DNA of 64,000 nt. Source: Falsiroseomonas algicola (GTDB lineage Bacteria; Pseudomonadota; Alphaproteobacteria; Acetobacterales; Acetobacteraceae). Position numbers and translations under genes: made by a program. Each line of letters begins with the position of its first letter. The stretch's first letter is position 1. The stretch covers positions 186,001 to 250,000 of the forward strand of contig NZ_JAAIKB010000005.1 in NCBI RefSeq assembly GCF_011040385.1, written 5' to 3'. Of this stretch, positions 36,001 to 44,341 are shown in pieces. The notes beneath the pieces were generated by a model that searched no databases, was not told where the DNA came from, and saw only the letters and a program-made list of their open reading frames with translations.

Positions 36001-39000
36001 CATCGGCGGGACGGGCGGCGTGACCATCGCGGGCGGCACGCAGACGCTGACGGGCAGCAGCGGCTTCACCGGCAGCGCCATCATCGACGGGGGCGCGACG
36101 CTGGCGCTTGCCGGCAGCGGGGCCATCGCCGCCGCCTCCGAGGTGCAGGCGGATGGCACGCTCGACATCGCCGCGCGCAGCGGCGGCGCGAGCATCCGGA
36201 CGCTCTCGGGCAGCGGCACGGTGGCGCTCGGCGCCGAACGCCTGACGATCACGGCCGGCAGCACGGGCTTCGCGGGCGCCATCGGCGGCACGGGGGGCGT
36301 GACGGTCGCGGGCGGCACGCAGACGCTGACGGGCAGCAACGGCTTCACCGGCAGCGCCGTCATCGATTCCGGCGCGACCCTGGCGCTGACGGGGCCAGGC
36401 AGCGTGGCGGCGGCGGCGCGGCTGCGTGCCGATGGCAGTTTCAGCATCGCCGGCACCACCGCGGGTGCCGCCATCACGACGCTGGAGGGCAGCGGCACCG
36501 TGGCGCTCGGCGCGCGCAGCCTGACCATCACGGCCGGCAGCACCAGCTTCGCGGGCGCCATCGGCGGCACGGGCGGCATCGTCATCGCGGGCGGCACGCA
36601 GGCGCTGTCCGGCAGCAACGGCTTCACCGGGGCGGCCGTGATCGATGCCGGCGCCACCCTGGCGCTGACCGGCACGGGCAGCATCGCGGCCGCCGCGGGC
36701 GTGCTGGCGGAAGGCACCTTCGACATCGCCGGCACGACGAGCGGCGCCGCGATCCGCACGCTGGAGGGTGCGGGCAGCGTCGCACTGGGTGCGCGGACCC
36801 TGACCATCACGGCCGGCAGCACCGATTTCGCCGGCGCGATCGGCGGCAGCGGCGGCGTGACGATCGCGGGCGGCACGCAGCGGTTGACCGGCGCGAACAC
36901 GCTGACCGGGACGGTCGGCGTCGATGCCGGGGCCGCACTTAACCTGGCGGGCACGGGCAGCATCGCCAGCGCCGCTGCGCTGCGCGTCGATGGCGAGGCC
37001 TCGATCGCCGCCACCACGGCAGGCGCCTCGATCCGTTCGCTCTCGGGCGGCGGCGTGATGCGGCTGGGCAGCCAGACGCTGACCATCACCGCAGGCAGCA
37101 CGACTTTCGCGGGCGGCATCACGGGCAGCGGCGGCGTCACCGTCACGGGCGGCACGCAGGTGCTGTCGGGCCAGAACATCTTCCGCGGCGCGCTGACCAT
37201 CGCCTCCTCCGCCGTGCTGGACCTGGCGGGCACGGGCAGCGTGGCGGAGGCCTCCGTCGTGGATGTCGCCGGCACCTTCGGCATCGGCTCCACCAGCGCG
37301 GGGGCGTCCATCACCACGCTGACGGGCGCGGGCAGCGTGGCGCTGGGCGCGCGGACGCTGACGGTGACGGCGGCGAGCACGGAGTTCACCGGCAGCATCG
37401 GCGGCACCGGCGGCTTCGCCGTCAGCGGCGGCACCATGACGCTGACGGGCATCAACGGCTACAGCGGCGGCACCTTCGTCACCAATGGAGCGACCCTGGC
37501 GGTGGCAGGCGATGGGTCGCTGGGTGCCGCGTCGGGTGGCGTCAGCCTGAATGACGGGCGGCTGCGTTTCCTGGCCGATGCGACGTCCGCCCGCGCCTTC
37601 ACCCTCGGCGGAGAGGGCACGGTGGATACCAACCGCCGCGCCATCACCCTGTCGGGTGCCATCGGCGGCAGCGGCAAGCTGGTGGCGGATGGCGGCGGCG
37701 TGCTGACGCTGACGGGCAGCAACAGCTACAGCGGCGGCACGCTGGTGATCGGCGGCACCACGCTCGCCGTCGGCAGCGACGCCGCGCTGGGCGAGCCTAC
37801 GGCGCCGCTGGTGATCGACAATGGCAAGCTGCTGGCGCTGGCGAGCTTCAACTCCACCCGCCCGATCCAGGTGAACCAGGCGGGCGAGATCGATGCCAAT
37901 GGCTTCGTGCTGAACCTCAGCGGCCCGATCGCCATGCAGCAGGCGAATGCGCCGGATGTCACGCTGTTCAACGGCAACGCGACGGTGCAGGGGCCGATCA
38001 CGGTGGGGGCGGAAGGCCTGACCGTGCTGGCCAATGCCACGCTGCGCGGCACGGGGGAGGTCTATACCCCCACCACCATCAATGGCGTGCTCGCCCCCGG
38101 CAACAGCCCCGGCACGCTGACCTTCCTGGCGCCGGTCGTGATGGGGTCCTCCGGCACGCTGCGGCTCGACATCGATGGGCCTGGCACGGGCACGGGGGCG
38201 GGCAACTACAGCCGCGTCGTCGTCTCGGGCGGCAGCTTCACCGCGCAGGGCGGCACCATCATCCCCGTGCTGCGCGGCATCACCGGCGATGCCACCAACA
38301 GCTACAGCCCGCCGATCGGCCAGGCCTTCACCGTGGTGCAGGCGGATGGCGGCGTGATCGGCAGCTTCGCCAGCCTGACGCAGCCGGAGGGGCTGCTGCC
38401 CGGCAGCCGGATGGATGCGCTCTATCACCCGCAGGCGCTGACGCTCTACGCCACGCCCGCCACCTACACGAACCTGAACCCCTTCGGCATCGGGCTGACG
38501 CCGAACCAGCGCTTCGTGGCGCGCGGCCTGGATGCGCTGCGCCCCGAACCCGGCCTGCGCACGGATGCGGAGCGGACCACGGTGCTGGCCACGCTCTTCA
38601 GCCAGGCGCCCGCGGCGCTGCCGCCGCTGATGACCCGCCTGGCCGGCACGATCTATGGCGACGCGCTGATGGTCGGCATCGATCGCAGCCGTGCCTTCGG
38701 CGAGGTGATCGCGGGCGAGATGGCGGCCCGCCGCGGCATGGCCGGCCGCGCCACGACGGCGGCGGAAGGGCGCCGCACCAGCTGGGCCAGCGGCTTCGGG
38801 GGCAATGCGCGCTTCGATGCCACCGGCGACACGGGCTACCGCGCCAGCACCGCCGGCATGGCGATCGGCATGGATGTCCGGCTGGAGTCGGGGGTGGTGC
38901 TCGGCCTCGCGCTGGGCGGCAGCAGCGGGCGGATCAGCAGCAGCGGCGCCGATGCGCGTGTGGGCGGAGAGGCCGTGCACGGCGCGCTCTATGCCAGCTG

Positions 39001-39595
39001 GACCCGCGGGCCGTTCTTCGTGGATGCGCAGGCGGGGCTTGGCCATGCCAGCGTCTCCGCCCGCCGCAACCTCGGCCTCAACGGGCTGTCCGCGCATGGG
39101 TCAGGCGGCGGGCTTGGCACCGCCGCGGCGATCGAGGCCGGCACGCGCCACAGCCTCGGTGGCTGGCAGATCCAGCCCAGCCTCGGCCTGCGGCATGACG
39201 GGCTGTCCCGCGGCCGGCTGACGGAGCAGGGCGGCAGCGTGCTGTCCCTGACGGTGGAGGACAGCCAGGTCAGCCGTTTGCGCGCCACCGCAGGGTTCCG
39301 GGCGGAGACGGTGGCGAGCCTCGGCGATGGCTACACGCTGCGCCCGCATCTGCGCCTGCACCTGGCGCAGGAGCTGGAGGATGCGCCCGCCCGCACCACC
39401 AGCGCCTTCGCCGCCGCGCCCGGCACGGCCATGGCGGCGGAGAGCGCCAAGCGCGGGCGCACCGCGGGGCTGGGCGGGCTCGGGCTCGATCTGGGTCTGC
39501 CCGGGGGCGTCACGCTCTTCGCGACCTACAGCGGAACGGCGCAGGCCGATGTCTCCAGCCATGCCGGCCAGGTCGGCGCGCGTTTCCAGTGGTGA
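33077..39595 (+). CDS. Giant autotransporter adhesin (type Va) with tandem repeats
   Basis: A 2172-residue secreted/surface protein. Start ATG at 33077 follows GGAAAG. A basic n-region and hydrophobic core (VVVVPVFILVGVAAPGVAG) form the signal peptide. Residues ~75-370 are extremely Gly-rich (GGAGG, GGTGG) with one Ala/Val-rich non-glycine island. Residues ~630-1460 hold about nine tandem repeats of ~93 residues, each with LTITAGST, FAGAIGGTGG, GGTQTLTGSNGFTG and GATLAL; these are autotransporter-associated beta-strand (PATR) repeats expected to form a long beta-helix. A linker with TPNQRFVARGLDAL precedes the C-terminal beta-barrel (~1898-2172, ending in VGARFQW), which inserts in the outer membrane. 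Near-identical repeats can change copy number by recombination. The IalB-like gene follows 25 bp later. Adhesion is inferred from architecture. Confidence 0.93.
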   Translation: MKSRKYRGKRAARPRSVVVVPVFILVGVAAPGVAGEVVTTDRTLTGTQNGAFGSGYLVQGATLTFNNATVSNFVTQGGAGSGGGAGLGGVVFVDNGASLVLNNVTMAGNSAVGGTGGSGFTGGILNGLLTASANGSNGSAGTVFSDNIVLIGDGNGNGMLGGNGGNAGAGTNGVGGTGGTGGRGSDGWDHNPALIYAVTQATVAEAVAIAEVTAGSAEVPPNPAQAIAAAAALVAATAALGEATAQLVSWENALAAGDVGLGGDGGAGGVGGQGSFGFGGGRGGAGGAGGTGEGGARDGLGGAGGTGGAGGFGAGGGSGGHGGLGSTRGAAGAGGAAGFGGGAGSSGAGNGVASSAGGGGGSGLGGAIFVRDGGSLTITGNTTLGSNTVLAGGSLNGGAVGSTAGSDIFAMRGATLTFAAGAGNTITVNGGIADDSAASISFGSVATGQGASVTIASGLVIFNGTNTYTGETRITGGALRAVDGVGLHTASNLNLAGGVLESSGTFSRFIGSQPGRVQWTGSGGFAGGGGDLTVSLNGGAGLTWGSTGFVANTDSLVLGSSTATGNVTFANALDLGGGTRTIRVEENSGNEAVLAGVLSNGGLTVTANRGSARLVMTAANDYAGATTIQSGTLALRGSGSIATSSGVTVDSGASFDIAGTTGGASIKALSGQGAVALGARTLTITQGGTTFAGAIGGTGGLTIAAGTQTLTGSNTFTGTATIASGATLALSGTGSIAGASRVAAEGSLDISATTGGASIGSLSGAGNVALGARTLTITAGAHSFAGAIGGTGGLTIAGGSQTLTGSNGFTGAAAIANGATLVLSGGGSIAQASQVQLGGTLDVTGNTTTAIRTLTGAGTAALGSAALTITAGSTSFGGGVTGTASSLLRVTGGTQTLTGANAGFGGTARVDSGATLALNGAGSLANAALVQADGTFDIAATTAGTGIATLTGTGSVALGAQRLTITAGSTSFGGSIGGTGGVTIAGGTQTLTGSSGFTGSAIIDGGATLALAGSGAIAAASEVQADGTLDIAARSGGASIRTLSGSGTVALGAERLTITAGSTGFAGAIGGTGGVTVAGGTQTLTGSNGFTGSAVIDSGATLALTGPGSVAAAARLRADGSFSIAGTTAGAAITTLEGSGTVALGARSLTITAGSTSFAGAIGGTGGIVIAGGTQALSGSNGFTGAAVIDAGATLALTGTGSIAAAAGVLAEGTFDIAGTTSGAAIRTLEGAGSVALGARTLTITAGSTDFAGAIGGSGGVTIAGGTQRLTGANTLTGTVGVDAGAALNLAGTGSIASAAALRVDGEASIAATTAGASIRSLSGGGVMRLGSQTLTITAGSTTFAGGITGSGGVTVTGGTQVLSGQNIFRGALTIASSAVLDLAGTGSVAEASVVDVAGTFGIGSTSAGASITTLTGAGSVALGARTLTVTAASTEFTGSIGGTGGFAVSGGTMTLTGINGYSGGTFVTNGATLAVAGDGSLGAASGGVSLNDGRLRFLADATSARAFTLGGEGTVDTNRRAITLSGAIGGSGKLVADGGGVLTLTGSNSYSGGTLVIGGTTLAVGSDAALGEPTAPLVIDNGKLLALASFNSTRPIQVNQAGEIDANGFVLNLSGPIAMQQANAPDVTLFNGNATVQGPITVGAEGLTVLANATLRGTGEVYTPTTINGVLAPGNSPGTLTFLAPVVMGSSGTLRLDIDGPGTGTGAGNYSRVVVSGGSFTAQGGTIIPVLRGITGDATNSYSPPIGQAFTVVQADGGVIGSFASLTQPEGLLPGSRMDALYHPQALTLYATPATYTNLNPFGIGLTPNQRFVARGLDALRPEPGLRTDAERTTVLATLFSQAPAALPPLMTRLAGTIYGDALMVGIDRSRAFGEVIAGEMAARRGMAGRATTAAEGRRTSWASGFGGNARFDATGDTGYRASTAGMAIGMDVRLESGVVLGLALGGSSGRISSSGADARVGGEAVHGALYASWTRGPFFVDAQAGLGHASVSARRNLGLNGLSAHGSGGGLGTAAAIEAGTRHSLGGWQIQPSLGLRHDGLSRGRLTEQGGSVLSLTVEDSQVSRLRATAGFRAETVASLGDGYTLRPHLRLHLAQELEDAPARTTSAFAAAPGTAMAAESAKRGRTAGLGGLGLDLGLPGGVTLFATYSGTAQADVSSHAGQVGARFQW

Positions 39596-39620
39596 ACCGG
39601 ACAACGGAGGGAGAGTGACC

Positions 39621-40268
39621 ATGGGCATTCGCAGGATCGCGCCGCGTGGGCGGCAATGGGGCCTGGCGGCGGGGCTGCTGGTGGTGGCGGGCGGCGCCGT
39701 GCTGTGGCCGCTGGTCGGCCCGGTGGCCCAGCCCGCGGGGCGCGGCGCACCACCGGCTGCCGCGCCCGCGGTGACTTCGCCCGGCAGCGCCCCGGCCGCC
39801 ACGCCGGCGGCGCTGACGACGGAGGCGCCGGAGCGCACCAGCGCGCAGTTCGGCGACTGGTCGGTGAACTGCGCCGGCCGCGCCCCCGCCCGGGCCTGCG
39901 AGATGGTGATGGGCGTGCGCGACCAGGGCCGCCAGCTGGGCGCCGCCCTGGCGATGGGCCGCGCGACACGGGACGCGCCGCTGCGCCTGGTGGCGCAACT
40001 GCCGGTCAATATCCGCGTCTCCCAGCCCGTGCGGCTGGTGGTGGAAGGGACGGAGCCGCTGGCCCTGCCCTTCCAGAGCTGCAACCGCCTGGGCTGCTTC
40101 GCGGAGATCGAACTGCGGGAGGATGCCGTCCGCCGCCTGCGCGCCCTGCCGGCGGAACAGGCAAGTCGGCTGGAATGGCGGGACGCGGCGGGGCAGGAGA
40201 TGGCGCTGCCCGCGAGCTTCCGGGGCTTCGCCGCGGCGGCGGAGGCGCTGGCGCGGGAGACGCGGTGA
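39621..40268 (+). CDS. Invasion-associated locus B (IalB) family protein
   Basis: A 215-residue envelope protein with an N-terminal hydrophobic signal/anchor (WGLAAGLLVVAGGAVLWPLV) and a Pro/Ala-rich linker to about residue 75. The IalB domain follows: FGDWSVNCAG, RACEMVMGVRD, LPVNIRVSQPVRLVV and LPFQSCNRLGCFAEIEL, with four Cys likely in disulfides. GGAGGGAGAG is its ribosome-binding site. IalB was described in Bartonella as a factor in erythrocyte entry, but homologues are widespread in free-living alphaproteobacteria. Its position 25 bp after the autotransporter suggests co-expression and perhaps a periplasmic helper role. Confidence 0.85.
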   Translation: MGIRRIAPRGRQWGLAAGLLVVAGGAVLWPLVGPVAQPAGRGAPPAAAPAVTSPGSAPAATPAALTTEAPERTSAQFGDWSVNCAGRAPARACEMVMGVRDQGRQLGAALAMGRATRDAPLRLVAQLPVNIRVSQPVRLVVEGTEPLALPFQSCNRLGCFAEIELREDAVRRLRALPAEQASRLEWRDAAGQEMALPASFRGFAAAAEALARETR

Positions 40269-40378
40269 CGTTGCCAGGGCGGTGACCTTCGCCGCGCGGT
40301 TCCTTGCGCCGATCAGTCGTCGAAGCCTATCCAGCCCGGCGCGCGCTTCATCCGGTGCGCGGGCGGCGCAAAGGCCCG

Positions 40379-40398
40379 GTCACCTGCGTTCAGGTGAC
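40379..40398 (+). terminator. Hairpin after IalB gene
   Basis: GTCACCTG-CGTT-CAGGTGAC is a perfect 8-bp stem with a 4-nt loop, 110 bp after the IalB-like gene in a 240-bp gap that otherwise shows no gene. It may end the autotransporter transcript or that of the convergent lipoprotein gene. Confidence 0.5.
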
Positions 40399-40508
40399 GC
40401 GCGGCGCGGCGCCCGTTCGGTCCGCCGCCTTGCCTCCCGCCTGGCCGGCCGCTCGATCCCCGCATGAAGGGGGGGTCGGGCAGGTCGGGGGGGGTTGGAG
40501 AGTGCCGC

Positions 40509-40748
40509 TCAGAATCTGTTGGCGGGAACACCGTTGTCGGGCGCCGCGAAGACGGACTGCGGGGCCGGCGGGCGGCCGCCCCGGATCAGCCCTTCGCGGA
40601 TCCTGCTGTCGGAATCCACGACGCACCGGTCCATGTCCGACGTGCCCAGCTGGACGCCTCGGCCAGCGCAGCGGCTGGCGTAGTCCTGCCGGGTCGGCGC
40701 GCAGCCGGCAGCCAGCAGGGCGAGGACGGCGATGGGAATGAGGCGCAT
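40509..40748 (-). CDS. Small lipoprotein
   Basis: A 79-residue protein beginning MRLIPIAVLALLAAGCAPTR: a lipoprotein signal with lipobox LAAGC, lipidated Cys16. The mature part of 64 residues has two further Cys (SRCAGRG and DRCVVDS) that could form a disulfide, then a Pro-rich tail. GGAG lies upstream of the ATG. It is convergent with the IalB gene. The family is not recognised; such small lipoproteins are common in this group. Confidence 0.75.
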   Translation of the reverse strand: MRLIPIAVLALLAAGCAPTRQDYASRCAGRGVQLGTSDMDRCVVDSDSRIREGLIRGGRPPAPQSVFAAPDNGVPANRF

Positions 40749-41141
40749 GGGCGATCTCCGCTCGAGATCGCAGGAATCGCATGCGTTCCATGACCGCGCC
40801 AGATAGGGATGAAATCGGCCTCCTGCGCTGCGCGCTTGGCTTCCCGTGGTTCTTTTCCCTGCGCGTGATGGGGTGCGGATGAGGCCATGAGCGGGAAACA
40901 CGCGACCGGGTTGCCGCCGCCGCCCGTCGCGATGGTCGACGGTTCTGCCGCCGGCGCATTCGTGGAAGCGCCCCGAGCGCAGGCATCGGGCGCAGTTGGC
41001 GCTCGGCGGGAAGCAGGCCGGCTGCGGGAGGAAGGATCGGCATGGCCGCCCGAACGCCACGCCTCAGCCCCGAGCTGCATGCCCCGCCTGATCGTGGTCC
41101 GGTGGCGTCCGCAGCGGCGGTGGGCGACCCGTTAGAGAAAA
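40749..41141. other. Intergenic region between lipoprotein and tRNA-Thr
   Basis: About 390 bp. An 82-codon plus-strand frame (40887-41135) lacks a ribosome-binding site and looks like chance coding potential in GC-rich DNA. The region should carry the lipoprotein promoter. No repeats or RNA genes were recognised apart from the tRNA at its right edge. Confidence 0.4.
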
Positions 41142-41216
<75 letters not shown>

Positions 41217-41305
41217 ACGCTGCGGCGGGGCCTATAGCGCCCGGCGCGCCGGCGGACAACCCGCTACCCTGCCGCTCTCGCGCAAAACTGCTACCGTGCC
41301 CGGCG

Positions 41306-42346
41306 ATGCGCCGCCTCCTGCTCCTCCTCACCCTCCTGATCCTCGGCGGCGGCGCCCTCTGGACCCTGTTCGGGCTGCCGCCGCGCGTCCGGATCGTGAC
41401 GGCCACCACCGGCACGGCGCTGGAGGCGGTCTATGCCACCGGCGCCGTGGAACCCGTCCATTGGGCGCGCGTCGGCCCCGCCATCCGCGGCCGCGTCAGC
41501 GCCGTGATGGCGGAGGAAGGCGTGCGGGTGACGGAGGGACAGGTGCTGGCCCGCCTGGATGACCGGCAATCCCGCTCCATGGCCGATGAGGCCGAGGCGC
41601 GCGCCCGCTTCGCGGCGGAGGATCTGGCGCGCACCCGCACCCTGGTGGCGCGGGACATCGCCGCCCGAGCGACGCTGGAACGGGCGGAACGCGATGCCCG
41701 GGCCGCGCGGTCGGTCGCCGACGCGGCCGTGCAGCGGCTGGATGACTACCTCGTCCGCGCGCCCAATGACGGCGTCGTGCTGCGGCGCGACCTGGAGGTG
41801 GGGGAGGTGGTGGATACGCCCGCCAGCCTCTTCTGGGTGGGCGAGCCCCGGCCGCTGCGCGTGACGGCCGAAGTGGATGAGGAGGACATCGCCCGGATCG
41901 CCATCGGCCAGCGCGTGCTGCTGCGCGCCGATGCCTTCGCGGGCCGGGTGCTGACGGCGGAAGTCGCGCAGATCACGCCGAAGGGCGACACCGCCCGCAA
42001 GGCCTATCGCGTGCGCCTTGCCCTGCCCGACGACACGCCGCTGCTGATCGGCATGTCGGTGGAGGCGAACATCGTGCTGCGGGAGACGCCGGACGCCGTG
42101 CTGCTGCCGCCCGCCGCGGTCGTGCTGCCGGCGGCGCCCCGCAACCCCGGCGGCGCCACGCCGCGCGCCGCCCCCTTCGTCTGGGTGGTGGAGAAGGAAC
42201 GCGTGAGGCGGCGGGAGGTCGAGATCGGCGTCCAGGCGCCGCGCAGCATCGAGATCCGCCGCGGGCTGGCGGTGGGGGAGGCGGTGGTGCTGGCGCCGCC
42301 GCCGGGCCTGGTGGATGGCCAGGCCATCCGCCTCGCGCCGCCCTGA
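41306..42346 (+). CDS. HlyD/MacA-type periplasmic adaptor protein
   Basis: A 346-residue membrane-fusion protein with one N-terminal anchor helix (LLLLLTLLILGGGALWTLFG). A lipoyl-like domain (GRVSAVMAEEGVRVTEGQVL) is split by a coiled-coil hairpin (about residues 85-145), followed by a beta-barrel and a membrane-proximal domain. It is the adaptor for the permease and ATPase encoded next. Its stop overlaps the permease ATG (TGATG). No outer-membrane TolC gene is adjacent. The arrangement matches MacAB or DevBCA exporters. Confidence 0.9.
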   Translation: MRRLLLLLTLLILGGGALWTLFGLPPRVRIVTATTGTALEAVYATGAVEPVHWARVGPAIRGRVSAVMAEEGVRVTEGQVLARLDDRQSRSMADEAEARARFAAEDLARTRTLVARDIAARATLERAERDARAARSVADAAVQRLDDYLVRAPNDGVVLRRDLEVGEVVDTPASLFWVGEPRPLRVTAEVDEEDIARIAIGQRVLLRADAFAGRVLTAEVAQITPKGDTARKAYRVRLALPDDTPLLIGMSVEANIVLRETPDAVLLPPAAVVLPAAPRNPGGATPRAAPFVWVVEKERVRRREVEIGVQAPRSIEIRRGLAVGEAVVLAPPPGLVDGQAIRLAPP

Positions 42347-43590
42347 TGTTCCTCATGATCGACATCGCCCGCGGCATGCTGGCGCGGAGGCGCCGGCAGA
42401 CGCTGGTCTCGGTGAGTGGGGTGGCGCTCGGCGTCGCCTTCTTCATCGCCATCGTCGCCCTGATGCGGGGCTTCCAGACCTATTTCGTCGACCAGATCAT
42501 CGACGTCGCGCCCCACATCACCATCAAGGACGAGACGCGCATCCCCGCGCCGCAGGCGGCGGAACTGGCGCATCCCGACGCGGCGGTGGCGATCCGTGGC
42601 GTGAAGCCGCGGGACCGCATCCGCGGCATCCGCGCCGCCGGCGACAAGGTGGCGATGCTGGAGGCCATGGAGGGCGTCGCCGCCGCCCCCGTGCTGCAGG
42701 GGCAGGCGCTGATGCGCTACGGGTCGCGGGACGTCTCCGCCGTGGTGACGGGGATCGAGCCCGCGCGCCATGCCCGCGTCTCCAACATCGAGAAGGACAT
42801 GATCGCGGGGCGGCTCGATGACCTGCGACGCACGGCGAACGGCATCATCATCGGCGTCGGGCTGGCGGAGCGGCTCGGCATCGGGATGGGCGACACGCTG
42901 ACGGTGATCTCGCCGCAGGGTGTCGTGCTGTCCATGCAGGTGGCAGGGCTCTTCCGCACCGGCATCCAGACGGTGGACCAGGGCAATGCCTTCGCGCTGC
43001 TGAAGGTGAACCAGGTGCTGCAGGACCGGCCGAATGTCGTGAACCAGATCCTGGTGCGGCTGGCCGATGTGACGCAGGCCGAGCCCATGGCGCGGCTGAT
43101 CGAATCCCGCTTCGGCGACCGGACGGAGAGCTGGGAGGAGCAGAGCGCCAATGTCCTGACGGTCTTCGTCATCCAGAACGCCATCACCTATTCCGTCACC
43201 GGCGCCATCCTGCTGGTCGCGGCCTTCGGCATCTACAACATCATCTCCACCGTGGTGTTCGAGAAGACGCGCGACATCGCCATCCTGAAGTCGCTCGGCT
43301 TCACGGAGGGCGACATCCAGGTGCTCTTCCTCGTGCAGGGGCTGGTGGCGGGGTTCCTGGGCGCGGTCGTCGGCTGCGTGCTAGGCGCGCTGATGATCGA
43401 GGCGCTGGCCCAGATCCGCTTCGCGACTTCCACGCCATCGGGCGCCAACAGCTTCATCCTCGACCGCAACTGGCGGATCTACGCCGCGGCCAGCTTCTTC
43501 GCGCTGATGGCGGCGGGCATCGCCTCCGTCATCCCGGCGCGGCGCGCCAGCCGGCTCGATCCCGTGCAGGTGGTGCGTGGCGCCGCCTGA
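42346..43590 (+). CDS. MacB/DevC/LolC-type ABC permease (FtsX fold)
   Basis: A 414-residue type VII ABC permease. It has one N-terminal helix (QTLVSVSGVALGVAFFIAIV), a large periplasmic domain (about 45-265) and three C-terminal helices (from NAITYSVTGAILLVAAFGIY onward), ending in the motif PARRASRLDPVQVVRG. The family acts by mechanotransmission to move substrates from the periplasm outward or, in LolCE, to release lipoproteins. The separate ATPase and adaptor point to the DevBCA/MacAB export role rather than Lol. Confidence 0.9.
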   Translation: MFLMIDIARGMLARRRRQTLVSVSGVALGVAFFIAIVALMRGFQTYFVDQIIDVAPHITIKDETRIPAPQAAELAHPDAAVAIRGVKPRDRIRGIRAAGDKVAMLEAMEGVAAAPVLQGQALMRYGSRDVSAVVTGIEPARHARVSNIEKDMIAGRLDDLRRTANGIIIGVGLAERLGIGMGDTLTVISPQGVVLSMQVAGLFRTGIQTVDQGNAFALLKVNQVLQDRPNVVNQILVRLADVTQAEPMARLIESRFGDRTESWEEQSANVLTVFVIQNAITYSVTGAILLVAAFGIYNIISTVVFEKTRDIAILKSLGFTEGDIQVLFLVQGLVAGFLGAVVGCVLGALMIEALAQIRFATSTPSGANSFILDRNWRIYAAASFFALMAAGIASVIPARRASRLDPVQVVRGAA

Positions 43591-44284
43591 TCCGAGCCTG
43601 CCGCAGGCCCCCCTGCTGGAAGCTGTCGGTGCCACGCGGCAGCTGCCGGAAGGGGCGGTGCTGGTGCGGGACGTGAACCTCGCTTTCGGGCGCGGCGAGT
43701 TCGTGGCGGTGACGGGGCCCTCGGGGTCGGGGAAGTCGTCGCTGCTCTACCTGCTCGGCCTGCTGGACCGGCCGAGCGCCGGGCATGTGGCGCTGGAGGG
43801 GCGGGACACCGCGAAGCTCTCCACCAACGAATTGGCGGCGCTGCGCCTGGCGAAGCTCGGCTTCGTCTTCCAGTTCCACTTCCTGCTGCCGGAATTCAGC
43901 GCGCTGGACAATGTGGAGATCCCCATCCGGCGCCTCGGCCGGCTGAAGGGGCCGGCGGTGCGGGAGCGGGCGATGGCGCTGCTCGGCGCGCTGGGGCTGG
44001 GGGCGGCAGCGCGCAAGCTGCCGGAACAACTCTCCGGCGGCATGCGCCAGCGCTGCGCCGTGGCACGGGCGCTCGCCAATGATCCCGCGCTGATCCTGGC
44101 GGATGAGCCGACGGGGAACCTGGATACCGCCAACGCCGCGGGCGTCTTCGACATCTTCGAGCGGCTGACGCGGGAGGAAGGGCGGACCGTGATCGTGGTC
44201 ACGCATGATCCGGACCTGGCCAAGCGCGCGACGCGCCGCATCCATCTGGTGGATGGACGGATCGTCAGCGACACCGGTGGGTGA
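43577..44284 (+). CDS. MacB/LolD-type ABC ATPase
   Basis: A 235-residue ATPase whose GTG start lies inside the end of the permease gene (14-bp overlap). Motifs: Walker A GPSGSGKSS, Q-loop FVFQFHFLLPEFSALDNV, signature QLSGGMRQRCAVARAL, Walker B LILADEPTGNLD and H-loop VVTHDPDLA. The TGNLD and FHLLPEF-like sequences are typical of the LolD/MacB/FtsE subgroup. With the two preceding genes it forms a complete inner-membrane exporter. The cargo is unknown. Confidence 0.92.
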   Translation: MAPPDPSLPQAPLLEAVGATRQLPEGAVLVRDVNLAFGRGEFVAVTGPSGSGKSSLLYLLGLLDRPSAGHVALEGRDTAKLSTNELAALRLAKLGFVFQFHFLLPEFSALDNVEIPIRRLGRLKGPAVRERAMALLGALGLGAAARKLPEQLSGGMRQRCAVARALANDPALILADEPTGNLDTANAAGVFDIFERLTREEGRTVIVVTHDPDLAKRATRRIHLVDGRIVSDTGG

Positions 44285-44341
44285 GTCTGTCGCCGCCCCT
44301 GCCGGCTCAGGCCGCGCCCCGTGCTTGAGGGGACGAACCCT

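Noticed and set aside
35000-37500. Regular direct repeats that might look like a CRISPR array
   Set aside because: The period is about 280 bp, in frame, and codes for autotransporter beta-strand repeats; there are no short palindromic repeats with unique spacers.
35318-39097. 1259-codon open frame opposite the autotransporter
   Set aside because: It mirrors the repeats of the real gene, is Arg/Ala/His-rich nonsense, and lacks a ribosome-binding site. Long antisense frames are expected in DNA of this GC content.
40887-41135. 82-codon plus-strand ORF before the tRNA
   Set aside because: No ribosome-binding site, no recognisable domain, ends next to the tRNA; likely chance.
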